Below are positions 1 to 8,513 of a stretch of DNA of 64,000 nucleotides, piece by piece. This DNA comes from Methylomonas sp. AM2-LC (GTDB taxonomy: Bacteria; Pseudomonadota; Gammaproteobacteria; Methylococcales; Methylomonadaceae), in the NCBI RefSeq assembly GCF_039904985.1, contig NZ_CP157005.1, positions 2,728,001 to 2,792,000 on the forward strand, read 5' to 3'. Every line of letters begins with the position of its first letter. The stretch's first letter is position 1. Below the pieces are notes generated by a model that worked only from the letters and a program-made list of their open reading frames with translations, was not told where the DNA came from and searched no databases. The position numbers and the translations under genes were made by a program.

Positions 1-195
1 TGATTCGTAATATTTGTATGGTATTTGATAAATATCTGACACAGAAACAACAGCAGTTTTCCAGAGTGATATAGGGCAGGGCGAATCTATTATCGTTTGT
101 TAGGTCAATTGGGTGATATTAGCGCCTTAAGTTGGTGCGTTTTTACGCTTTTGGTGCTATTTACTGGTGCGTTAGCGGGGCTTTTTAAAAATTAA
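1..195 (+). pseudogene. 3' remnant of a membrane protein, probably frameshifted
   Basis: Frame 3 is open from the window edge to a TAG near position 72-74. Frame 1 then reads on to a TAA at 193-195 with a strongly hydrophobic final segment (LSWCVFTLLVLFTGALAGLF). The two pieces would join with one base change near position 70, so I read this as the end of one membrane protein that carries a frameshift. I do not recognise the family. A real protein that ends at 74 followed by non-coding DNA is the alternative. Confidence 0.25.
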
Positions 196-300
196 AGTGG
201 GTAAATTGCCTTTATTTCTGGATTGTATAGGTTGGCATATTTTCTGCTTTACTATTATCAAGTCTCCTGCTGAGTCTGTAACTAGTCATAATTATTGACA

Positions 301-337
301 AAGGTGTCTCGATTTTGAATCAGACACCTTTTTTTTG
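301..337 (+). terminator. Rho-independent terminator
   Basis: A 9-bp perfect stem, AAGGTGTCT (301-309) and AGACACCTT (322-330), has a 12-nt loop and is followed directly by a run of T to 336. It would end transcription coming from the left edge, about 180 bases before the next gene. Confidence 0.85.
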
Positions 338-514
338 TCCCCTAAAATCGTTGATGTGCTGAACTGTGACGCATACTGTAGGTTTTATCAGTTAAGCTTC
401 GCTAACATATATTTATGGATTGTAGCGTAACAGTGGCGATTAATGCGTCTCACGTTGCTTCCATACATTAATTCGCTTATTTTAAACTTACTTGAATGGG
501 TAACGAGCAAAGAT

Positions 515-802
515 ATGACAGAAAAACACAGCCCTCCAAAAAGTCGTTGGTTTAGCCCATGGCTAGGTAAGCAAACAGCCCAAGTTGCGGAAAATGAAGT
601 TATACAGATGCAAGTTGTGACGACAGAAATAGCTGCTGAGGAGGGCGTTACCGTTTGTTATTGTTTTAATGTGGATGAAGAAAGTATAAAGTCAGCTATT
701 AAAAAACATAAACTTTGCAGCGTTGAAGCGGTTGGCTTGTGTCTGGAAGCAGGCACGCACTGTGGTTCCTGTCATAGTCGTATACAGGCGTTGTTAGATT
801 AA
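515..802 (+). CDS. BFD-like [2Fe-2S] domain protein
   Basis: A 95-residue protein with a BFD-like [2Fe-2S] domain in its C-terminal half. Four cysteines in CxC and CxxC arrangement (VCYCFNV and CGSC) would bind the cluster. The CGSCHSRIQALL ending resembles the BFD domain at the C-terminus of assimilatory nitrate reductases (NasA) more than free-standing bacterioferritin-associated ferredoxin. An in-frame ATG lies upstream at 443, but I prefer 515 because the protein then begins MTEKHSPPK, a plausible soluble N-terminus, and the 443 extension looks like non-coding DNA. It stands alone, with a terminator upstream and an IS element downstream. It could be a stand-alone electron carrier or a detached domain of a nitrate reductase gene. 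The domain call is firm, the role is not. Confidence 0.75.
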   Translation: MTEKHSPPKSRWFSPWLGKQTAQVAENEVIQMQVVTTEIAAEEGVTVCYCFNVDEESIKSAIKKHKLCSVEAVGLCLEAGTHCGSCHSRIQALLD

Positions 803-837
803 TTTTTTATCCAGCCGGAAATTCTTCTTTGCCGATT

Positions 838-864
838 GATGCGGTTCGCTGTCGCTCACCACAT
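838..864 (+). repeat. Left half of a dispersed repeat split by the IS110-type element
   Basis: The stretch beginning GATGCGGTTCG and ending CTCACCACAT recurs near 49234-49258, where it is followed directly by TCTACG. Here the continuation (CCTACGTTAGGATG) is found only after the IS element, from about 2357. The repeat therefore seems to have been the insertion target. A diverged copy, ATTGATGCAGTTTGCTG followed by AGCTCAACCACA, lies at about 2398-2427. Confidence 0.6.
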
Positions 865-1161
865 ATATGGACTTCCCCCCTATTGCAAGACAAATTTTAC
901 CAAAATGAATGATTTCAAAAGTAATCAAGATTGCCGCCATATATTCGGTTTCAATTAGAGGTTGATTAATTTAACCACTGAACCTTGATGAACGTATTCG
1001 CGCGCTATTTCCACAAACATCCTAACGATTTTTAAAATCTATGTGCTTGAACGGGATAAATAGCACCGGTCTGACCTGTTGTTATCATCAATTGGATTTA
1101 CTTGCCTCCGCAATCTGTTTTACTCTGTGTTACACCATTCACTTTTAATCATATCAACTGA

Positions 1162-1234
1162 GGGTTATCCACGCCTTACCCAACACCGGAACCCTTCTAT
1201 CACGTGTAGGTGTTGGGTAAGGCGTGGATAACCC
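1162..1234. repeat. 26-bp perfect inverted repeat inside the IS non-coding end
   Basis: The arm GGGTTATCCACGCCTTACCC continuing AACACC (1162-1187) has its exact reverse complement at 1209-1234, with a 21-nt loop. The structure begins 10 bases past the transposase stop codon. A second, mutually exclusive pairing exists: CGTGTAGG (1203-1210) with CCTACACG (1237-1244). It may serve as terminator, as part of the IS bridge RNA region, or be a small palindromic insertion. Confidence 0.8.
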
Positions 1235-1244
1235 GGCCTACACG

Positions 1245-2279
1245 CTACGACATGACTACATCGGCGGACCTAACCTCATACCTCTTATTTTGTGTAGCCA
1301 TTACCCACAAAATTCGGGCATTTTTATTGGCCAGTGCGACGGCCGCTTTGTTAAAACCACGTCGTTCAATTAGCGCCTGCAACCATCGACTTAGCGAGTC
1401 TGTTTTACCTTGGCAGTTTTTCAAGACTGATCGGGCGCCGTGAATCAGTAAAGTTCGCAGATAGCCATTACCTCGTTTACTGATACCCAACAACACCACC
1501 TTGTCACCACTCGTGTGCTGTTTGGGTACAATGCCTAAACTGGCTGCATAATTTTTGCTTTTGGTATAGCCTTTACCGTCCCCTATATCCGATGCAGCCA
1601 TAGTAGCCGTAATGGCTCCTATACCTGGAACCTCTACAAATCGTTGACATAATTCGCTCTGAATACAGAGTTGATCAATCTGCTTATCATACTCTTTGAT
1701 CGTTTTATCCAATTCCTTGAGTTTTTCAAGCTGTTTGGCAAACAGATTTCGACTGATCACGCTTAAACCATTCTCAGCATCTTCAATAATTTCAGTGAGG
1801 TGCGTTCTGAGCTGATTGATGCCTATAGGCAGCACAATTCCCCACTCACCTAAAAAACCCCGAATTCGATTCGCCACCGCCGTCCGTTCATCCACTGTAC
1901 TTTGACGCAATCGATGCAGCATTTGAATATCTTGCTGCTCAAGCGTCTTAAGCGAAACTGTTCGTCTTTTCGGTTGGTGTGTTGCCGTCCAAATAGCCTC
2001 TGCATCGTTATAATCATTTTTATTGCCCACCACAAACCCTTTCACATAACGGGCATTCAGCAATACCACTTCATGCCCCAGTTTCTTGATTTCTCGCGCC
2101 CAATAATGCGAGCCTCCACAGGCTTCCATACCAATGATACTGACTGGCAAGTTCGCTATGTACGACAATAAATCCGCTCGCTTTACTTTCTTTTTAATCT
2201 GTTTCAGTTCAGCATTAAAACTCACCAGATGAAAAATGTTTTTTGCTAAATCTAAACCAATTACGTTATTCTTGATCAT
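1245..2279 (-). CDS. IS110/IS1111 family transposase
   Basis: A 344-residue recombinase. The N-terminal half is the RuvC-like DEDD domain: it begins IGLDLAKNIFHL with a catalytic Asp, then IIGMEACGGSHYWAR with a Glu, and KNDYNDAEAI with further acidic residues. The C-terminal half is the Transposase_20 domain, with a helix-hairpin-helix VPGIGAITATMAASDIGDG followed by LGIVPKQHTSGDK and the conserved GNGYLRTLLIHGARS serine region. The length is normal for the family and no frameshift is visible, so the element may still be active. The KNDYNDAEAI form and the long 3' non-coding tail point to the IS1111 subgroup. Confidence 0.93.
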   Translation of the reverse strand: MIKNNVIGLDLAKNIFHLVSFNAELKQIKKKVKRADLLSYIANLPVSIIGMEACGGSHYWAREIKKLGHEVVLLNARYVKGFVVGNKNDYNDAEAIWTATHQPKRRTVSLKTLEQQDIQMLHRLRQSTVDERTAVANRIRGFLGEWGIVLPIGINQLRTHLTEIIEDAENGLSVISRNLFAKQLEKLKELDKTIKEYDKQIDQLCIQSELCQRFVEVPGIGAITATMAASDIGDGKGYTKSKNYAASLGIVPKQHTSGDKVVLLGISKRGNGYLRTLLIHGARSVLKNCQGKTDSLSRWLQALIERRGFNKAAVALANKNARILWVMATQNKRYEVRSADVVMS

Positions 2280-2449
2280 GGATTTCTCCTTACCCTTGTT
2301 TATTTGCCAGGTGCATTATGACACCGTTAGGGGTGGGGAGAAGTCCATGCCATCATCCTACGTTAGGATGAGCGAGCTGCATTTGATTTTTTGCTAATTG
2401 ATGCAGTTTGCTGTAGCTCAACCACAATTTACCTTTAGTTTACGTGGCG

Positions 2450-2680
2450 TTAATCCAGCTTTTTGATGGCAATAAATTTATTTTTTTCGGTCAGTTCTAG
2501 TTCAAAATAGCCTTGTATGCCATTTTTACTTAGATATCGCTGTATATTGCCGGCGGGAAAGGAAATATTGCGTCCATCATCGGCTCTGGCTACTACTGTT
2601 TTTGCGATGCCCTGATAGACAGCCAAAAACTGATCGTAGCCTAGATTTAGACGAAAGCGTATGTAATGGTGGTTAGACAA
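2450..2680 (-). CDS. DUF2835 family protein
   Basis: A 76-residue protein that matches the DUF2835 pattern: an aromatic-rich start (HYIRFRLNLGYDQFLAVYQG), a central DGRNISFPAGNIQRYL and a GIQGYFELELTEKNKF end. The family is small and proteobacterial, without an assigned function. It lies just downstream of rppH on the same strand (25 bases between them) and may be cotranscribed. Its position right beside the IS-split repeat shows that the IS inserted in intergenic DNA. Confidence 0.75.
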   Translation of the reverse strand: MSNHHYIRFRLNLGYDQFLAVYQGIAKTVVARADDGRNISFPAGNIQRYLSKNGIQGYFELELTEKNKFIAIKKLD

Positions 2681-2705
2681 CTGGCAGCCTCATTACATTT
2701 ATGTG

Positions 2706-3221
2706 TTATTTTTTAGACAAATAACTGTCTGCTTTGACATTAATGTCTTCTCCAGTCAGTAATATGCCCAGTTCATCCATTGCTTTACGGTAAACACGGC
2801 GCTTGAAATAAACCACATCTTTAAGTGGGTACCAAAAGTCTACCCATTTCCAGTTATCAAACTCCTGCTTTAGTCCGCAGTCAAAACGTACATTGGCTTC
2901 GTCTGTGACCAAACGTAAAATGAACCAAATTTGTTTTTGGCCTATGCACAGCGGCATCGAGTTTTTACGCACATATTTATCGGGCAGTTTATAACGTAAC
3001 CAATATCTGGTTCTGCCAATTAACTGCACATGTTCTGCGCTTAATCCCGTTTCCTCCCACAATTCGCGATACATCGCAGTTTCTGGGTCTTCATTGTCAT
3101 CAATACCGCCTTGCGGAAATTGCCATGAATTAGCGCCCTTGCGCTTTGCCCAGAACACACGACCCTCGTCATTGCAAAGGATAATGCCAACATTAGGCCG
3201 ATATCCCTTCGAGTCTATCAT
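2706..3221 (-). CDS. rppH: RNA pyrophosphohydrolase RppH
   Basis: Nudix hydrolase that removes pyrophosphate from 5'-triphosphorylated RNA and so starts mRNA decay. The start [17 protein letters not shown] is characteristic of RppH/NudH. The Nudix box is complete: [20 protein letters not shown] followed by TGL. The downstream tryptophan- and basic-rich segments ([46 protein letters not shown]) also fit. The length of 171 residues is usual. It is divergent from the HAD phosphatase at 3378, with about 155 bases between the two starts for both promoters. Confidence 0.95.
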   Translation of the reverse strand: MIDSKGYRPNVGIILCNDEGRVFWAKRKGANSWQFPQGGIDDNEDPETAMYRELWEETGLSAEHVQLIGRTRYWLRYKLPDKYVRKNSMPLCIGQKQIWFILRLVTDEANVRFDCGLKQEFDNWKWVDFWYPLKDVVYFKRRVYRKAMDELGILLTGEDINVKADSYLSKK

Positions 3222-3377
3222 GTCAAAAAAACCTGTTATATTTGTAGCGCATTGTTATCGACTATAATAATAAGTTCGAAAACGCACTTAATTAATTTTA
3301 ATGGTGCAATTGTTCCACAAATTAACGGCAGAAGCCATCATCTACCGCATTTAATTTTATTTTTCTAAAGGTTTCCT

Positions 3378-4034
3378 GTGAGCTTAGCCATTTTTGATCT
3401 AGACAATACCTTAATTGCCAATGATAGTGATTTTTTATGGGGTCAGTTTTTAGTCGATTCTGGCATTGTTGATCGCGATTATTATGAACAGGCAAATCAA
3501 AAGTTTTATGAAGATTATCTGCAAGGTAGCTTGGATATTGTTAAATTTTTAGAGTTTTCGCTTGCCCCGTTAGCCTTGCATGATGCCGAACAATTACACC
3601 GTTGGCGTGAAGAATTTGTGGAAAGCTGCATAAAGCCGATTGTGTTGCCCGCTGCGCAAGCACTGGTTGATAAACACCGGCAGCAGGGTGACACGCTAAT
3701 GGTTATCACAGCAACCAATCGCTTTATTACCGCGCCCATCGTCAAGTTGTATGGTATTGATAACCTGTTAGCCACGACACCAGAATTTGTGAATGGGCAA
3801 TATACCGGTAAGTTTACCGATACCCCTTGTTATCAGGCCGGTAAAATTACCCACTTGAAAAATTGGCTGGAAAACCATGTAGAAAATATGGATAATAGCT
3901 GGTTTTACAGCGATTCACATAACGATTTACCCCTTTTAAAATGGGTTACTCATCCGGTAGCGGTTGATCCCGATGAAAAGCTTTTGCAATTTGCCCGTCA
4001 AGCTAATTGGCCTGTAATCAGTCTGCGTGAGTAA
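3378..4034 (+). CDS. HAD-IB phosphatase, SerB-like
   Basis: A 218-residue HAD-superfamily hydrolase of subfamily IB. Motif I is FDLDNTL near the N-terminus (nucleophile and acid/base aspartates), motif II is the MVITATNRF segment, and motif IV is SDSHNDLPLL with the metal-binding aspartates. Proteins of this group are annotated as phosphoserine phosphatase-like; the substrate cannot be read from sequence. The start is GTG, with AAAGG about seven bases upstream. It has its own divergent promoter region shared with rppH. Confidence 0.85.
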   Translation: MSLAIFDLDNTLIANDSDFLWGQFLVDSGIVDRDYYEQANQKFYEDYLQGSLDIVKFLEFSLAPLALHDAEQLHRWREEFVESCIKPIVLPAAQALVDKHRQQGDTLMVITATNRFITAPIVKLYGIDNLLATTPEFVNGQYTGKFTDTPCYQAGKITHLKNWLENHVENMDNSWFYSDSHNDLPLLKWVTHPVAVDPDEKLLQFARQANWPVISLRE

Positions 4035-4275
4035 ATCTATACGGGTGGTTTTTGTTTTTGTAGCCTTTTAATCGGAATTGAAAACAATCGGCTGGCTAAA
4101 CTAATTGCAGCATTTTATGTGCATAATTCTTGTGATTTATTGGCATTGAATAAAACGACACTGATTATGCTTAGTATATGCATGAGCATTTGGCTGGAAA
4201 CATTTTAAAAAAATGCAATGCAGTACAACCATACAAATTATGAAAGACTATCTTAATAGTTAGGGTGCTTGACGG

Positions 4276-4984
4276 ATGGATGAGCTACTTAATACCGCAG
4301 CTTGTGGGTTTCAATCGCAAAGTAATGACAGCATAGCGTTGATGGCTAATCAGACTCTGGAAAAAACATTTGGATATGCAGTGGGTGCATTAGTTGGTAA
4401 GCATATTCATAGTATCTTGCTTGTATCTAGCCGCTTTTATTCCAGTCATATTTATTGCCGCAAACAGTGCCATCCATCCGGCAAAAGTCGTTTTATTGCA
4501 TCAAAGTGCAGATCGGATTAAATCTATGGCTTTTCTACATGAAAAACTTTATCAATCCAATGATTTAGCTAGAATCGATTTTAACGACTATACTAAGGGT
4601 CTAGTTAATTATCTTTTATTCGGTTATGAGGTGCAATCCGAGCAAATCAGCGTCGATATCCGGGTAGTGGATGTGTTTCTGGATGTAAATACTGCTATAC
4701 CTTGCGGTTTGATTATTAATAAACTGCTCACTAACGCATTGAAACATGCCTTTCCACATAACAGACCCAGAACAATTCAGGTGAGTTTTGCTAAACTTCA
4801 AGATAATTTTGTGCTAGAGATAGCGGATAACGGTATAGCTGTTTTAACAGAACAAAACTTGAGAAAAAGCCCATCACTCGGCCTGCAATTAGTCGAATTT
4901 TTAACCAATCATTTGTTGGGCAATATGACCATGGATACAACAACTGGTTGTAAATTTACATTGCAATTTTGCAGTATTTCTTAA
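4276..4984 (+). pseudogene. Decayed PAS - HisKA_2 sensor histidine kinase
   Basis: Two frames cover what was one kinase. The first (4276-4521) starts with a PAS-like piece (MANQTLEKTFGYAVGALVGK). The second frame carries the end of a HisKA_2 domain (DRIKSMAFLHEKLYQSNDLA) and a HATPase domain (PCGLIINKLLTNALKHAFP with the N-box Asn, then LEIADNGIAV, then SLGLQLVEFL). The phosphoacceptor helix, normally of the form REVHHRVKNNLQ, is absent: the PAS part stops and the HisKA_2 part resumes downstream of where the histidine should be. A deletion with frameshift near 4440-4470 explains this. The gene ends 19 bases before the response regulator at 5004, so the pair was probably one operon. It cannot autophosphorylate as it stands. 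Confidence 0.75.
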
Positions 4985-5003
4985 ACTCTAAGAGTAACAC
5001 ACG

Positions 5004-7487
5004 ATGAATGCCAGCAGAATTATGATCGTTGAAGATGAAGGCATTATCGCTATGGATATTCGCAAACTGTTAGAAGGTTTCGGTTATCAGGTGGTTGCCA
5101 TTGCTTTTTCCGGCGGGCAGGCTATTTCGTTAGCGGCTGAACAAAAGCCAGATCTTATCATGATGGATATCGTCTTAAAAGGCAGTATGGACGGTATCAG
5201 TGCTGCGCAAATTATCAAAGATTCTTTAGATATTCCCGTCATTTTTCTAACAGCATATAGTGATGCTGCTACGTTACAACGGGCTAAAACAGCAGGTGCC
5301 TATGGGTATTTGATTAAACCTTTTCGTGCAGATGAGATGCATTCTTCCATTGAAGTCGCTCTGTATAAACACAAATTGGAATGCAAGTTAAAGGAAAGTG
5401 AACAATGGTTTGCCAAAACCTTGCATTGCATCAGCGACGCGGTAATTGCGACGGATAACCAGGGGAATGTACAATTCATGAACCCGGTAGCTGAGGCTTT
5501 AACTGGCTGGAGTTTAAAGAGTGCCAAGGGTTGTAAAATCACCGAAATCATGACACTGAAGACGGAATCTGACTTGTCTGTGATAGATAATCCGGTTTTA
5601 AAAGCTTTGCATAGTCGTGCCTTAGCGCGTTTAAGTTCTACAACTTTTCTGTTAAATCGTACAAATACGCTTATCCCCATTGATGATGGTGCGGCACCTA
5701 TTATTGGCAATAACGGCACGTTGTTAGGCGCGGTGCTGGTGTTTCGCGATATTACCGAACGTCTGGAGATTGAGCGTCGTCTGCGCGAAAGCGAAGAACG
5801 TTTTCATAGTGCTTTTGAACAAGCTGCTATTGGTATGGCTTTGGTGTCTATTGATGGTCGTTTTTTACAGGTTAACAGTTCAATTTGCGAAATATTAGGT
5901 TACACGCATGAAGAATTGTTGAATACTCTGCTTCAAGATCATGTGCCTGTCGATCATTATGAGCAATCGCTCAGTCGTCATCTTAACAAAGTGTTATCCA
6001 ACCAACTGTTATCGTTTCAAACCGAAGTGCAGTGTCAACATAAAAAAGTGGATAGAAGGGTATGGACACTGATAAGCGTATCGTTGGTGCGAAATGATGT
6101 GAACGAACCCCTTTATTTCATTATCCAAGTTCAGGATATTTCGGAACGTAAGGCCGCCGAACGGAAATTACTCTATATCGCCAATCACGATCCACTTACC
6201 GGACTACTAAATCGAGTTAATTTTCTTGAGCAATTTAATCAGGCATTGTCTGCAATGCATAGGCATGATAATAAATTAGCCTTATTGTTTTTGGATTTGG
6301 ATAGGTTCAAGCTGATCAATGATACCCTGGGGCATCGCATTGGGGATTGCTTGATAAAAGCGGTGAGTGAACGCCTCAAAAAAGCCATACGCAGTAACGA
6401 TATTTTGGCCAGGCTAGGTGGTGATGAATTTATCCTAATGTTGAGCGATATTATCGATATTAACGACATTGGACGGATTGCACAAAAAATTATTGATACG
6501 CTGGCGCAGCCCTTTTCGTTTGAAGAACAGGATATTGTTATTACTGCCAGTATCGGCATCAGTGTTTATCCAAATGATGGACAATCTAGTCATGATCTGA
6601 TGATGAATGCCGATACAGCCATGTATTTAGCCAAAGAGCGTGGCAAAAATAATTATCAGTTTTATACGCTGGAAATGACGACAAGATCTCTGGAGCGCAT
6701 GACTATAGAAAGAGGTTTACGACTAGCCTTAAAGAATGGTGAGTTTGTGCTTGAATACCAGCCACAAATTAATCCTGTTGATGGCTGTGCCAACAGTGTG
6801 GAAGCGCTGGTGCGCTGGCGACACCCTGAGTGGGGATTGGTTTATCCTGATCGTTTTATTGGCATTGCTGAAGAAACCGGCTTAATTGTAGCCATAGGTC
6901 TATGGGTATTGCGAACTGCTTGTATACAAGTTAAAGCATGGCAGGATAGCAATAGTCTTTTTAAACTGGTTGCCGTTAATTTGTCAGCCCGGCAATTTCA
7001 GGAACCGGATTTATTTGATTGTATTAAAACTGTTTTGGATGAAACCGGTCTGCAACCATCTGCTCTAGAACTTGAAATTACCGAGTCTGCTGTCATGCAA
7101 GACCCCAAGCGCACCCTGGAAATTTTACAGCAACTTAATGAATTGGGGGTGCGGCTTAGTATCGATGATTTTGGTACCGGTTATTCCAGTTTAATGTATC
7201 TACGCCAATTTCCGGTTCACAGCGTTAAGATAGATCGATCTTTCGTGCAAAATATTCCAGATGATGAAGGTAGTATGACTTTGGTACGCGCTATCATTGC
7301 TTTGGCTCATGAGTTAAAATTGGATGTTACGGCGGAGGGTGTAGAAGATCTACATCAATATCAATTCCTTAAAACGCAAAACTGCGATATGTTGCAAGGA
7401 TACTTGTTTAGTAGACCTGTGCGGGTGGAGAAACTGGAAACGGATTTTAGTGCTTTAATCGATGATGGCTTTGGGGGAGTAATCTAA
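5004..7487 (+). CDS. Response regulator with PAS, GGDEF and EAL domains
   Basis: An 827-residue cyclic di-GMP regulator. The receiver domain (about 5-120) has the acidic pair E10-D11, the phosphoacceptor D55 and the conserved lysine in YLIKPF. Two PAS domains follow (about 130-255 and 265-390). The diguanylate cyclase domain has an intact GGDEF at 472-476. The phosphodiesterase domain begins at EALVRW (E600) and keeps LEITESAVM, IDDFGTGYSSL, KIDRSFV and TAEGVED, so both catalytic domains look competent. No membrane segment is seen, so it is cytosolic. Its natural partner kinase is the decayed gene directly upstream, so its receiver may be orphaned or served by another kinase. Confidence 0.92.
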   Translation: MNASRIMIVEDEGIIAMDIRKLLEGFGYQVVAIAFSGGQAISLAAEQKPDLIMMDIVLKGSMDGISAAQIIKDSLDIPVIFLTAYSDAATLQRAKTAGAYGYLIKPFRADEMHSSIEVALYKHKLECKLKESEQWFAKTLHCISDAVIATDNQGNVQFMNPVAEALTGWSLKSAKGCKITEIMTLKTESDLSVIDNPVLKALHSRALARLSSTTFLLNRTNTLIPIDDGAAPIIGNNGTLLGAVLVFRDITERLEIERRLRESEERFHSAFEQAAIGMALVSIDGRFLQVNSSICEILGYTHEELLNTLLQDHVPVDHYEQSLSRHLNKVLSNQLLSFQTEVQCQHKKVDRRVWTLISVSLVRNDVNEPLYFIIQVQDISERKAAERKLLYIANHDPLTGLLNRVNFLEQFNQALSAMHRHDNKLALLFLDLDRFKLINDTLGHRIGDCLIKAVSERLKKAIRSNDILARLGGDEFILMLSDIIDINDIGRIAQKIIDTLAQPFSFEEQDIVITASIGISVYPNDGQSSHDLMMNADTAMYLAKERGKNNYQFYTLEMTTRSLERMTIERGLRLALKNGEFVLEYQPQINPVDGCANSVEALVRWRHPEWGLVYPDRFIGIAEETGLIVAIGLWVLRTACIQVKAWQDSNSLFKLVAVNLSARQFQEPDLFDCIKTVLDETGLQPSALELEITESAVMQDPKRTLEILQQLNELGVRLSIDDFGTGYSSLMYLRQFPVHSVKIDRSFVQNIPDDEGSMTLVRAIIALAHELKLDVTAEGVEDLHQYQFLKTQNCDMLQGYLFSRPVRVEKLETDFSALIDDGFGGVI

Positions 7488-7511
7488 TTGGCTTAGCAGA
7501 AGTAGGCTGGG

Positions 7512-7584
7512 TAGGATGTGCCAACCAACGGGCGGCGCATCAATTGGAAGTTAATCTATCATCTCCTGGCGTCGGCACATCCTA
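7512..7584. repeat. Inverted repeat downstream of the GGDEF-EAL gene
   Basis: TAGGATGTGCC (7512-7522) and GGCACATCCTA (7574-7584) form an 11-bp perfect inverted repeat with a 51-base centre. It sits between two convergent genes and may act as a terminator or be a REP-like element. There is no T run. Confidence 0.5.
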
Positions 7585-7612
7585 TATGGTTTTCTGTTAA
7601 AGTGTATAGATA

Positions 7613-7846
7613 CTATTTTTTTTGAATATAAAAAATATGTTTTTCTGCTTCTTTAAAGGATTTTAAGGCTGTATGTCCTGCCTGATTGATATATACACCA
7701 AAATCTAAATGTGCTGCAGGGTCGGTGGCGATTATTTTAACCACTTTGCCGCTGTCAATTTCCATAATCGCTTTTTTTAAACGTAGCAAAGGCAAAGGGC
7801 ATTGCAAGCCAGTAGCATCTACTTCAAAATCAAATTCAATCGTCAT
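7613..7846 (-). CDS. TusA/SirA family sulfur carrier protein
   Basis: A 77-residue protein of the TusA (SirA/YeeD) family, which carries sulfur as a persulfide on a conserved cysteine. The signature DATGLQCPLPLLRLKKAI places that cysteine at residue 16, in the CPxP motif. The remainder (VVKIIATDPAAHLDFGVY) is the usual beta-alpha-beta core. Whether it serves tRNA thiolation like TusA or another sulfur pathway cannot be told: no dsr, tus or rhodanese gene lies nearby. Confidence 0.85.
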   Translation of the reverse strand: MTIEFDFEVDATGLQCPLPLLRLKKAIMEIDSGKVVKIIATDPAAHLDFGVYINQAGHTALKSFKEAEKHIFYIQKK

Positions 7847-7966
7847 TGCAGGTGGATTTAAAGGTATTAAATTGCTTATATAATAACATTATGCTGTAAG
7901 CCTGATCATTTTTATGCATTGATAGGCGGCGGTACAATTGCTGTATTTGTTGTATACCAACAGCGA

Positions 7967-8293
7967 TTATTGTGCAATTTCTGGTGAGGCATCGCGGTGA
8001 TGATGGTTTCTTTTATGATTGGCAATTAACTGTTCCCATTTTTCTGCCTGATCGCCGGATAAAACCGCTTTTATACGTGCATGTGCTTCTTCATGTAGGG
8101 CACGAAACTTTTCATGTTCTTCTTTAAGAATAATAGCTAACTGATTGGTTTGTTGTGGAGTTAAGTCTAGCTCTTTTGCTAGCTGCTTAGGATTGTGTCC
8201 ATGCGGACCGACATAACTGCCAATTTGATCAGCAAAAGCAGTGCTAATGGGAAACATAAGCGTGATAACTACGAGTATGATTTTGCTTTGCAT
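7967..8293 (-). CDS. Spy/CpxP-like periplasmic protein
   Basis: A 108-residue protein with an N-terminal signal peptide (MQSKIILVVITLMFPISTAFA). The mature part is helical and charged, with one LTxxQ motif (KELDLTPQQTNQLAIIL) and a His-rich C-terminus (NHKRNHHHRD). LTxxQ and a charged helical body are marks of the Spy/CpxP group of periplasmic chaperones and of related metal-resistance proteins. The histidines may bind metal. The assignment rests on one motif and general character. Confidence 0.6.
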   Translation of the reverse strand: MQSKIILVVITLMFPISTAFADQIGSYVGPHGHNPKQLAKELDLTPQQTNQLAIILKEEHEKFRALHEEAHARIKAVLSGDQAEKWEQLIANHKRNHHHRDASPEIAQ

Positions 8294-8513
8294 GACAACT
8301 ACCTAAGTTCAGTGTGTTTTATGACCAATAAACGTCTAGTTAATGTTAATGCAAAAGTATTAAGCGTAGCAAGTTTGTAGGGGTATTTTGCTTTAATAGT
8401 GCAATGATTCAACTATCTTAAGATGCGGTGCCTATTCTACGCCTATCCATTTAGGCAGATTAATAATTCAAACCATTACGAAATATTTTAATGTAAATTA
8501 TAGATAAATAAAG

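Larger units (their letters stand above)
861..2356 (-). mobile_element. IS110 family element, probably IS1111 subgroup
   Basis: The element holds one DEDD-type transposase gene. Short subterminal inverted repeats are visible: ATGGACTTCCCCCC at 867-880 and its complement at 2335-2348, with 13 of 14 positions matching. Subterminal rather than terminal repeats, a short leader (about 70 bases) before the gene and a long non-coding 3' part (about 380 bases) are the layout of the IS1111 subgroup, where the bridge RNA is encoded in the 3' non-coding end. The outer boundaries are estimates: the flanks fit a dispersed repeat interrupted between ACCACAT and CCTACG. No target duplication is expected for this family. 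Confidence 0.75.

Noticed and set aside
1177..1219. ACCCAAC and GTTGGGT inside the 26-bp palindrome match the ends of an integron attC site
   Set aside because: The whole palindrome is perfect rather than showing the attC pattern of bulges and unpaired bases, and there is no integrase, attI or cassette array.
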